Source: an uncultured Flavobacteriaceae bacterium
GTDB taxonomy: Bacteria > Bacteroidota > Bacteroidia > Flavobacteriales > Flavobacteriaceae
Direction of reading: 5' to 3'
DNA: 64,000 nt
Assembly (NCBI GenBank): GCA_947494715.1
Contig: CANLWG010000007.1
Location: 62,001-126,000, forward strand
Part shown: positions 52,154 to 59,599 of the stretch, piece by piece
Numbering within the stretch: position 1 is the stretch's first letter
Layout of the letters: each line of letters begins with the position of its first letter
Notes under the pieces: model-generated
What the model saw: the letters and a program-made list of their open reading frames with translations, nothing else
Database searches by the model: none
What the model was told of the DNA's origin: nothing
Position numbers and translations under genes: made by a program

Positions 52154-52177
52154 CTATATCATTAAATTAGGGCAGCC

Positions 52178-52846
52178 GTGGGAAGCAAGAACAAGCTGAA
52201 GCGATTTAAGGAGAATGAAACGTTCAAAAATGTGCTTCAACCCAATAGGGAGGAAATACGAACCGGATTTTCCCTAAAAGGCTCTTGGCAATCCCATTTC
52301 GGCAATGACAATCCCATAGTTTTGGAATTAGGGTGTGGCAAGGGAGAATATACCTTGGGTCTTGCGCGTCTTCAGGGGGGTAAAAACTTTATTGGTATAG
52401 ATATCAAAGGAGCCCGTCTTTGGAGAGGCGCCAAAACTGCCTTGCAAGAAAGTTTGGAGAATGTGGCTTTCCTAAGGACCCAGATCGAACTGATCGATGA
52501 ACTATTTGGTGAAGATGAAGTGTCGGAGATCTGGATTACTTTTCCTGATCCACAGATAAAATATAAACGTACCAAACACCGAATGACCAATTTGGACTTT
52601 TTGGAAAAATACCGTAAAGTACTTAAGCCCAACGGATTGATACATCTAAAAACCGATAGTGAATTTTTGCACGGCTACACCTTGGGGCTACTTCATGGAA
52701 CTGGTCAGCAGATTATTTATGCCAATCATGATGTTTATAGGAACGAAGGTAGTCCACCGGAGGTTCTGGAAATACAAACATTCTATGAAGAGCAATATCT
52801 CGTGGAAGGAAAACCCATTACCTATATCCAATTTAGGATAAATTGA
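52178..52846 (+). CDS. trmB: tRNA (guanine-N7-)-methyltransferase
   Basis: 222 aa with a GTG start that gives the usual family N-terminus GSKNKLKRF. TrmB methylates G46 in the tRNA variable loop. Motifs: VLELGCGKGEYTLGLA for SAM binding, FIGIDIKGARLWRGAK, IWITFPDPQIKYKRTKHRM and HLKTDSEFLHGYTL. It is followed after 3 bp by a LysE-family gene. Confidence 0.95.
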   Translation: MGSKNKLKRFKENETFKNVLQPNREEIRTGFSLKGSWQSHFGNDNPIVLELGCGKGEYTLGLARLQGGKNFIGIDIKGARLWRGAKTALQESLENVAFLRTQIELIDELFGEDEVSEIWITFPDPQIKYKRTKHRMTNLDFLEKYRKVLKPNGLIHLKTDSEFLHGYTLGLLHGTGQQIIYANHDVYRNEGSPPEVLEIQTFYEEQYLVEGKPITYIQFRIN

Positions 52847-52849
52847 TTT

Positions 52850-53485
52850 ATGCAACACTTGCTCATTCTTTTTTTCGCCACATTTTCAGCCGCTTTTATG
52901 GCTACGGTACCGCCCGGACTATTAAATATGAACGCGGCAAAGACCAGTGTGGAAAAGGGGAAATTGAACGGTATTGTATTCAGCACAGGTATTTCCAGCA
53001 TGATTATGATTCAGGCATATATCGCCGTACTTATCTCAAAATTCCTGAACAAAAATCCTGGGGTCGTTGAGGTTCTGATGGATATTGCAGTAGGGGTATT
53101 CGCCTTTTTCGCTGTTTATTTTTATATAGCGGCCAGACGAAATAAAAAGAAAGAACCAAAACTGGTAAAAGTCAGCAAGAAAAATAGCTTTTTTAAGGGG
53201 ATGTTATTGGCTGCATTAAATCTATTGACCATTCCCTATTATAGCGGGGTAAACATTATGTGGAATGCCAGCGGTTGGATAAAATTTGAAATCTGGGATA
53301 TCGTTACCTTTATTTTGGCGGTGGGTTCAGGAACCTTTTCCGTATTGTATATGTATACCATATATTTCAATAAATTAGAGGCAAGAACCAATCGATTCTC
53401 GAAGAATTCAAACTATGTTTTAAGCGCGTTAATGGTTGTCCTATTGATTATTACGCTCATACGAATTTTTGCACATGAAGCCTGA
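52850..53485 (+). CDS. LysE family transporter
   Basis: 211 aa with about six membrane helices. The motif TVPPGLLNMNAAK in the first loop is the family hallmark (PGP-like loop), and NLLTIPYYSGVNIMWN lies mid-protein. The family exports amino acids and related compounds. Substrate unknown. The last bases overlap the next gene. Confidence 0.85.
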   Translation: MQHLLILFFATFSAAFMATVPPGLLNMNAAKTSVEKGKLNGIVFSTGISSMIMIQAYIAVLISKFLNKNPGVVEVLMDIAVGVFAFFAVYFYIAARRNKKKEPKLVKVSKKNSFFKGMLLAALNLLTIPYYSGVNIMWNASGWIKFEIWDIVTFILAVGSGTFSVLYMYTIYFNKLEARTNRFSKNSNYVLSALMVVLLIITLIRIFAHEA

Positions 53486-53819
53486 AAATCAAAATTTTTT
53501 TCAAAAAGTGTACGAAGTGGCCAGACAGATTCCTTTTGGGAGGGTTACCTCCTATGGAGCAATTGCCAAATATTTAGGAGCGGCCAGGAGTGCGCGGATG
53601 GTAGGTTGGGCAATGAACGGTGCAGGCAATATGCCCGAGGTACCGGCCCATAGGGTCGTTAACAAAACGGGCCTTCTAACCGGAAAACACCATTTTGATG
53701 GAATCAATCTTATGCAACAACTACTGGAAAATGAAGGCATTCAGGTAGTGGAGAATCAAATTGTGGATTTTGAAAAACACTTTTGGGATCCCTTCAAGGA
53801 ACTCGGTACAGAACCTTAA
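53475..53819 (+). CDS. Alkyltransferase-like protein (MGMT fold)
   Basis: 114 aa from ATG 53475, or 116 aa from 53469. The fold is that of the O6-alkylguanine transferase DNA-binding domain (IPFGRVTSYGAIAKYLG, ARSARMVGWAMNGA). The active-site motif PCHRV is PAHRV here, with Ala58 in place of the alkyl-accepting Cys. Such alkyltransferase-like proteins bind damaged bases and hand them to nucleotide-excision repair. That role is known for ATL proteins and inferred here. It overlaps the LysE-family gene. Confidence 0.88.
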   Translation: MKPENQNFFQKVYEVARQIPFGRVTSYGAIAKYLGAARSARMVGWAMNGAGNMPEVPAHRVVNKTGLLTGKHHFDGINLMQQLLENEGIQVVENQIVDFEKHFWDPFKELGTEP

Positions 53820-54115
53820 GTTGTATATGAGGCCTATTTGAAGCGGACCAACTTCTTCCTAATTCCTCGGTTAAGAAAGTCATAGAAAATATTTCTTTTC
53901 CTACTTCATACGTATTAAAACTTCATCCACTTTCTGAAGATTTTGTTAAATGCATAAAAAATAACAAACTACTTGTAACAACCTGCTAAAGTGGCGAGTC
54001 TATTAGAAAAGTAAATCAGCCTTGTTCTCAAGGTAAAAGACTTTTTGGCAGTGGGAATGGCTATAACTCACTTGAAATAAGATGATAATTATTTAAAGCG
54101 AAGTATAGACATAAA

Positions 54116-54664
54116 ATGAAGTCCGAAATCAACATAAAACAAATAGCCTATTTGTCCGGCTACTCAAAATCTACAGTTTCCAAAGCATTGAACAATAGCA
54201 AGGAAGTCAGTGAGAAAACCAAACTTAAGATTCGGAAAATTGCAGATACCTATAACTATAAACCCAATAGTTCTGCCAAAGCGTTAAAGTCTAAAAAAGC
54301 GCATACTATTGGCCTAATTATACCGGAGTTCTCAAAAACGCAGTACGCACATTTAATGGAGGGGATAGAAGAGGAGGCGGTACGGAAAAAGTATAGGTTG
54401 GCGGTATATCAGTCCAAAAACAACCTGCTACAAAAGAGAAAATCAATTCGAATGTTTTTTGATGGTAGCATAGATGGACTGATCATTGTCACCAATGAAC
54501 GGTTCGCCCCCAGTTGTGAAATTGATTATGTAAACCAAATATTGGAAGACTCCCTACCCAGTATAAAGGTAAATTTCTCCGATTGGTTGCATAACAATGG
54601 GTCTCCCAATGCCACCAAGGCCATGGGAAAGGAGGTCTTTAAAAAACTGGTCAGGATGTTGTAA
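54116..54664 (+). CDS. Short LacI-type regulator, apparently truncated
   Basis: 182 aa, about half the length of a LacI regulator. The N-terminal HTH and hinge are complete (NIKQIAYLSGYSKSTVSKALNN, KIADTYNYKPNSSAKALKSK). The start of the sugar-binding domain is present (AHTIGLIIPEFSKTQYAHLMEGIEEEA, DGSIDGLIIVTNE). After about residue 140 the alignment with the usual fold is lost, and the end AMGKEVFKKLVRML resembles the last helix of the domain. It may be an internal deletion derivative or a naturally short form. The 296-bp gap before it holds no gene I can identify. Confidence 0.75.
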   Translation: MKSEINIKQIAYLSGYSKSTVSKALNNSKEVSEKTKLKIRKIADTYNYKPNSSAKALKSKKAHTIGLIIPEFSKTQYAHLMEGIEEEAVRKKYRLAVYQSKNNLLQKRKSIRMFFDGSIDGLIIVTNERFAPSCEIDYVNQILEDSLPSIKVNFSDWLHNNGSPNATKAMGKEVFKKLVRML

Positions 54665-54889
54665 GATATGCATAACACTCCCCTGTCAAAAATCACTAAG
54701 TGTTTTCGCTCTGGAACAATATGCCTTTAGACAGTGAATTACTTCCTTTCCATCTAAAATAAGGACAAACTGTCCGATAACGGAATTCTATCGTTACATC
54801 TTCATTTTCAATCCATGCCCTTCTAAATCTCACGCGTAAGACGTATCTTTGTTTAGAATCATTTTATATAATTACAAAGAGGATTTTAC

Positions 54890-56035
54890 ATGAAAATCGA
54901 TAAGAAAGCGGTTTTGGAGGCACTTGAAAAAATCACTGTGCCAGGCGAGGGTCAAAACATGGTGGAAAGTGGTGCAGTAACCAATATACAGATTTTTGGG
55001 GACGAGGTTGAAGTAGATATAACCATTAAAAACCCAAGCCTGCAAGCCCGAAAAAAGACCGAAGTGGAAATCCTAAAGATTATCCATAGGGAGGTATATG
55101 AAAAGGCCAAAATAAAGATCAATGTCAAAGTAGATGCCCCTACCAAACCCAAAGTCAATGAAATTAAGGGCAAACCTATTCCGGGCATCCAAAATATTAT
55201 TGCAGTAGCCTCTGGCAAGGGAGGTGTGGGCAAGTCTACGCTTACGGCAAACTTGGCCGTTACCTTGGCTAAAATGGGCTTTAAGGTAGGTTTATTGGAT
55301 GCGGATATTTATGGCCCGTCCATGCCCATAATGTTTGATGTGGCCCATGAGAAACCTTTGGCGATTACCATTAACGGAAAATCCAAAATGAAACCCGTTG
55401 AGAATTATGGGGTGAAGTTATTATCCATTGGATTTTTTACCCAACCCAATCAGGCTGTCATTTGGCGTGGACCCATGGCTTCCAAGGCATTGAACCAAAT
55501 GATATTTGATGCCCATTGGGGAGAGCTGGATTTTATGTTATTGGATCTACCTCCGGGAACCGGCGACATACATTTAAGTATTATGCAATCCATGCCGGTC
55601 ACTGGTGCCGTAGTGGTGAGTACCCCTCAGGAAGTTGCGTTGGCGGATGCAAAAAAGGGTGTAGCTATGTTCCAACAAGATTCCATTAATGTCCCCGTTT
55701 TGGGCATTGTGGAAAATATGGCCTATTTTACACCGGCTGAGCTACCTGAGAATAAATATTATATCTTTGGTAAGGAAGGGGCCAAAAATTTATCACAGGA
55801 TTTGGATGTCCCTTTCCTCGGAGAAATCCCATTAGTTCAAAGTATTCGCGAAGCTGGCGATGTAGGCCGCCCCGCCGCATTGCAAACGGCCACCCCAGTG
55901 GAACTGGCCTTTGAGGAACTGACCAAGAACGTTGTGCAGGAGTTGGTGCATAGAAATAAAAGCCTTCCCCCAACGGAAGCGATCAAGATTACGACAATGG
56001 CAGGCTGTGCTGCAGTTAAAGGCAAGAAAGTATGA
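54890..56035 (+). CDS. Mrp/NBP35-type Fe-S carrier ATPase
   Basis: 381 aa. An N-terminal DUF59-like domain (residues 1-80) precedes the deviant Walker A motif of the MinD/Mrp family, SGKGGVGKSTLTANLAV. The other motifs are GLLDADIYGPSMPIMF, LLDLPPGTGDIHL and VVVSTPQEVALADAKKG. The protein lacks the CxxC pair that holds the bridging cluster in many homologues (the place reads ENMAYFTPAELPENKYYIFG). It is probably a cluster carrier. The stop overlaps the start of the nifU-type gene by 4 bases. Confidence 0.93.
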   Translation: MKIDKKAVLEALEKITVPGEGQNMVESGAVTNIQIFGDEVEVDITIKNPSLQARKKTEVEILKIIHREVYEKAKIKINVKVDAPTKPKVNEIKGKPIPGIQNIIAVASGKGGVGKSTLTANLAVTLAKMGFKVGLLDADIYGPSMPIMFDVAHEKPLAITINGKSKMKPVENYGVKLLSIGFFTQPNQAVIWRGPMASKALNQMIFDAHWGELDFMLLDLPPGTGDIHLSIMQSMPVTGAVVVSTPQEVALADAKKGVAMFQQDSINVPVLGIVENMAYFTPAELPENKYYIFGKEGAKNLSQDLDVPFLGEIPLVQSIREAGDVGRPAALQTATPVELAFEELTKNVVQELVHRNKSLPPTEAIKITTMAGCAAVKGKKV

Positions 56036-56271
56036 CATCTGAGGAACTTAAAACAAACGTAGAAAAGGCATTGGATGAAATTCGTCCCTTTTTGCAAAGT
56101 GATGGTGGGGATATTTCTTTGATCTCCATAGATGACAATAAATCTGTCAAAATACGCTTACAAGGCAATTGTGTAGGATGTAGTGTCAATCAAATGACCC
56201 TGAAAAGCGGAGTGGAGATGACCATAAAAAAACATGCGCCTCAAATTGAGGAGGTAATCAATTTAAGTTAA
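56032..56271 (+). CDS. NifU C-terminal domain Fe-S scaffold protein
   Basis: 79 aa. The single NifU domain has IRPFLQSDGGDISLISID and the cluster-binding CVGCSVNQMTLKSGVE (CxxC). It overlaps the mrp gene by 4 bases, consistent with joint action in Fe-S transfer. The 238-bp gap after it contains no gene apart from the short ORF described below. Confidence 0.92.
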   Translation: MTSEELKTNVEKALDEIRPFLQSDGGDISLISIDDNKSVKIRLQGNCVGCSVNQMTLKSGVEMTIKKHAPQIEEVINLS

Positions 56272-56472
56272 ACTCCTTTGATAACTATCCCTGAGAATGG
56301 GCTTCCCGGAATATTGGTAGGCAAATAAGAAGGCAATAGGACCGATTTGCGATTTCCTATCCGACTATTTCACTAATTCGTTTCCCATTGTTTTAAAGCT
56401 AACTTGTAAACTCCCGGACTTTGTCCGACAAATACCAAGAAAACTGTATTTTTGCATCTTCTTTTTCAAATT

Positions 56473-56529
56473 AAGGAGGAAAAGATGAATTCCAAAGATA
56501 CCCGGATAGATGTCGGATATAAAAATTAA
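56473..56529 (+). promoter_or_regulatory. Strong Shine-Dalgarno and 14-codon upstream ORF
   Basis: AAGGAGG (56473-56479) is followed after 5 nt by ATG at 56485, which opens a 14-codon frame ending TAA at 56527-56529. That frame overlaps the first 20 bases of the ferredoxin gene in another register. Strong Shine-Dalgarno sites are uncommon in Bacteroidota, so this pairing stands out. Confidence 0.55.
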
Positions 56530-56842
56530 GATTACGGACAGGGAGGGTGTACTTCACGAAGTTGATGCCCCTACCGATATGAATATGAACCTTATGGAAT
56601 TGGTGCGTTCATATGAATTAGCTCCAGAAGGTACTATCGGTGTTTGTGGAGGCATGGCTATGTGCGCTTCCTGCCAATGCTATGTAAGGTCCGATCATGA
56701 ACTTCCTGAAAGGTCGTATGAAGAGGATGCTATGTTGGCGGAAGCTTTTTATGTTGAGGACAATAGTCGTTTGGGGTGCCAGATACGTATTGTAGAGGAC
56801 CTGGAAGGGCTTGAGGTAGAACTGGCCCCGGCGGAATTATAA
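56510..56842 (+). CDS. Adrenodoxin-type 2Fe-2S ferredoxin
   Basis: 110 aa. The cluster loop is CGGMAMCASCQCYV, followed by the fourth Cys in LGCQIRIVED. The order of features (ITDREGVLHEVDAPTDMNMNLMELV before the loop, acidic end) matches the ISC-type ferredoxin/adrenodoxin group. It passes electrons in Fe-S assembly or redox enzymes. It lies downstream of mrp and nifU, which supports an Fe-S assembly role. The start at 56510 overlaps the upstream ORF. Confidence 0.93.
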   Translation: MSDIKIKITDREGVLHEVDAPTDMNMNLMELVRSYELAPEGTIGVCGGMAMCASCQCYVRSDHELPERSYEEDAMLAEAFYVEDNSRLGCQIRIVEDLEGLEVELAPAEL

Positions 56843-57269
56843 AGAAGGATCAAGAGACTGGTAACCAAGACGAAAGATTAAAAATACTTTATTGGCCACA
56901 CATTGGTTGAAACCCTATCTGCTGATGGCAGGTATGAGCTTTAGTGCTAGACTTTCAGTTTCTACAAATTTCGACAAATAGGCAGTGGCACTCCGCAGTA
57001 TTCAGTTTTAAAGGGGTACCTAGCTGTTTGCCGCCGACTGTTCATTGCTACCTTGGCGCAATGTTCAAAAAGAATTCCATTCTTTTCTTAAAACCCCCGC
57101 CTTTATCTGGCAGGTATGTATTTTATATGCATTGTGGTTTAGTTTTTTGATGAGGCACGGATAAAGGTTTATTTCTTATGGGGGTTCTAATTTTGCTCGG
57201 GCGAGAAATGAGAAAGTCTAATATCTAGCAGCCTAGCGGTCCAAACTCTTTCAGCGTTAGTGGTCTTTT
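56843..57269. other. 427-bp stretch without a recognised gene
   Basis: I examined both strands. A frame of 68 codons exists on the plus strand at 56944-57150, but it shows no family pattern. A second short run (reading HWLKPYLLMAGMSFSA in frame) precedes it and is broken by a stop. There is no RNA structure I can name. It may hold decayed coding sequence or regulatory sequence. Confidence 0.4.
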
Positions 57270-59009
57270 TTAAATCCTAGCCTGATAAGTGAACAGATTA
57301 TAGTATCGACCTTCCGAGGCGATCAATTCTTCATGAGTTCCTTGTTCCGCAATACGTCCGTTTTCAATGACCAAAATTTGATCCGCCTTTCTAATGGTAC
57401 TCAGTCTGTGTGCGATAACAAAGGTAGTACGCCCTTTGGTAAGCTCTGCCAAACTTTTCTGTATCAAGGCCTCACTTTCGGTATCCAAACTTGATGTGGC
57501 CTCGTCCAAAATCAAAATTTTAGGATTTGCCAAAATAGCACGCGCAATGGCAATACGTTGTCGTTGCCCGCCTGAAAGCTTTACCCCACGTTCTCCGATC
57601 AGGGTATCCAAACCGTCATCAAATCGGTCTGTAAATTCATTCACATAGGCAGCCTCTACCGCTTTTTTCAATTCTTTCTCAGTAGCGTTTGGTCTGGGGA
57701 ACAGAACGTTCTCTTTAATAGTACCCTCGAATAAGAAGTCATCCTGAAGCACCACCCCCAAAAATTGACGAAAACTGGTCAAATTAACTTTGGACATATC
57801 GTGCCTATCAATGGTAATGCTGCCTGAGTCCGGACTCAAAAAGCTTGCGGCCAAGCCCGCAATGGTAGACTTACCGGAACCCGAACTCCCTACCAATGCA
57901 ATGACCTCCCCTGCAGCAGCCTTAAAACTTACATCGTGCAATACTTCCTTATCTTCCTCATAGGCAAAGGAGACCTGGTCAAAGACCATATGGCCTACAA
58001 TATCGGAAAGCATTATGGTCCGCTCTTTATTATCGGCCTCGGCAGACTCGTTCATTAATTCTTCGGTACGGTCCAAACCCGCGAGTGCCTCGGTCAATTG
58101 GCTTCCTATATTGCTCATCTGTACAATGGGAGCCACCATTAGGGCCAGCAAAAAAGTAAATTCAAAATATTCCCCGGTACTCAGTTCGCCTTGCATCATT
58201 TTGTAGCCCCCATAGCCCATCATTATTCCCGTGGTTGCCAATCCCAAAAGAAAAATAGATGAACTGGTCATAATAGCGGTTGCCGTCAAGCTCTTTTTAA
58301 CGTTCTCGTACAATCTTCTCACACCGCCTTCAAAAACTTCGGCCTCTTGCGCTTCGGCATTGAATCCCTTAATGACCCGTATTCCACCTAATGTTTCAGT
58401 AAGGCGTCCCTTTACTTCTGCATTGATTTTGCCCCGATCTCTGAAAACCGGTCGTATAATCTTAAAGGCCTTTAATGCAATGAATGCAAAAATAATTAAT
58501 GGGATAAAGGTCAATAGGGTCATGGTTGGACTGATTCGTAATAATAGAATGAGGGAAACCACTGCGGTTATGGTGCCTCCTACCAGTTGTGCCAGACCGG
58601 TACCGATCAGGTTACGGACACCCTCAACATCGCTCATAATACGCGAGACCAAAGCCCCGGATTTGGTATTGTCAAAAAAACGGATGGGCAGGGAAAGCAC
58701 TTGTTTTTGTACCTGGGCCCGTAATTCCGATATCATGTACTGTGCTTGTATGCTCAATACTTTGGTCAAAAGAAAGGACATTATCGCCTGTACCAAAAAA
58801 GACAGGATGACCACAATGACCAAAATTTTTAGTAGATCGTAATTTTTATTGGGGACAATATCGTCCAAAAAATAGCGTAAGGAAATGGGTGCCACAAAAC
58901 TGGACGCCCTACTAATAACTATGAGTAGCAAACCCAAGAAAACCAGCTTTCTTCTGGGCCAAATAATGGTCTTGAATGCCTTTAGGACACTTACTTTTTT
59001 GTCTGCCAT
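57270..59009 (-). CDS. MsbA-like ABC exporter
   Basis: 579 aa, one membrane domain with six helices (VFLGLLLIVISRASSFVAPI, LLKILVIVVILSFLVQAIM and others) fused to one nucleotide-binding domain. All motifs are intact: GSSGSGKSTIAGLA, LSGGQRQRIAIARAI, ILILDEATSSLD and VIAHRLSTI. This is the usual contrast with the degenerate ABC protein at 15836-17503. Half-transporters of this type form homodimers and export lipids or drugs. Substrate unknown. Confidence 0.92.
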   Translation of the reverse strand: MADKKVSVLKAFKTIIWPRRKLVFLGLLLIVISRASSFVAPISLRYFLDDIVPNKNYDLLKILVIVVILSFLVQAIMSFLLTKVLSIQAQYMISELRAQVQKQVLSLPIRFFDNTKSGALVSRIMSDVEGVRNLIGTGLAQLVGGTITAVVSLILLLRISPTMTLLTFIPLIIFAFIALKAFKIIRPVFRDRGKINAEVKGRLTETLGGIRVIKGFNAEAQEAEVFEGGVRRLYENVKKSLTATAIMTSSSIFLLGLATTGIMMGYGGYKMMQGELSTGEYFEFTFLLALMVAPIVQMSNIGSQLTEALAGLDRTEELMNESAEADNKERTIMLSDIVGHMVFDQVSFAYEEDKEVLHDVSFKAAAGEVIALVGSSGSGKSTIAGLAASFLSPDSGSITIDRHDMSKVNLTSFRQFLGVVLQDDFLFEGTIKENVLFPRPNATEKELKKAVEAAYVNEFTDRFDDGLDTLIGERGVKLSGGQRQRIAIARAILANPKILILDEATSSLDTESEALIQKSLAELTKGRTTFVIAHRLSTIRKADQILVIENGRIAEQGTHEELIASEGRYYNLFTYQARI

Positions 59010-59180
59010 TGTAATATTTATTCTGGAGTGGAGGCCGCAAAGTTAGTGGAAAAAGATGTGGATTTCCGACTATGGCCGAGATTCGCTCTATTCAGTGTCT
59101 GCCAATCGTCCAAAAAATCAAAGGCCCGATTTGATCTAGTTCAAACCGGACCTTAAAAGGCAAGGAAAATCCATTTGTTT

Positions 59181-59567
59181 CTAACTAATAATTCTTTCCC
59201 GCCTTAGAAATGTATCCAGACTATCGGCGATATCAAAACATCGGCTAAATTGTGAGGACTCATTGCAGAATCTGGAATCCTCCTTATGTGCAGTACATTC
59301 AAAACCGGACAAATTTACCTCTTCAAAATTTTTATTGATTATTCTGCATTGCTCATATAAACGATCAATAGATTCATCATTGGCTGGAACAGATCCATTG
59401 AGCAAAAGAAATCCCTTTAAATAATTTTGAATGGCAAATTGGGAATTACTGCAGACCAAAGAGGTAACTACGTCCTCTTCCGGCCTACATAATTCATCAT
59501 TGGCCTCTCTTAATTTTTGTATCGCTTCGTCAAATAATTTGTGGGCCTTGTCTTCCATCTTCGACAA
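59181..59567 (-). CDS. HEPN-like small helical protein
   Basis: 128 aa, almost all helical. The stretch SNSQFAIQNYLKGFLLLNGSVP and the spacing of Arg, Tyr and Cys residues resemble HEPN-type or nucleotidyltransferase-partner helical bundles. No RxxxxH RNase motif is seen, so no ribonuclease activity should be assumed. It stands alone between the ABC exporter and nifJ. Confidence 0.6.
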   Translation of the reverse strand: MSKMEDKAHKLFDEAIQKLREANDELCRPEEDVVTSLVCSNSQFAIQNYLKGFLLLNGSVPANDESIDRLYEQCRIINKNFEEVNLSGFECTAHKEDSRFCNESSQFSRCFDIADSLDTFLRRERIIS

Positions 59568-59599
59568 ATTTTAATATTACACTTTATCCTTGCTATGCG

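Noticed and set aside
53820-54115. Possible hidden gene before the short LacI-type regulator
   Set aside because: Short frames here show no family pattern, are broken by stops and have no supporting start.
56944-57150. 68-codon frame in the gap after the ferredoxin
   Set aside because: No recognisable motif, signal peptide or supported start. Left as part of the unexplained stretch.
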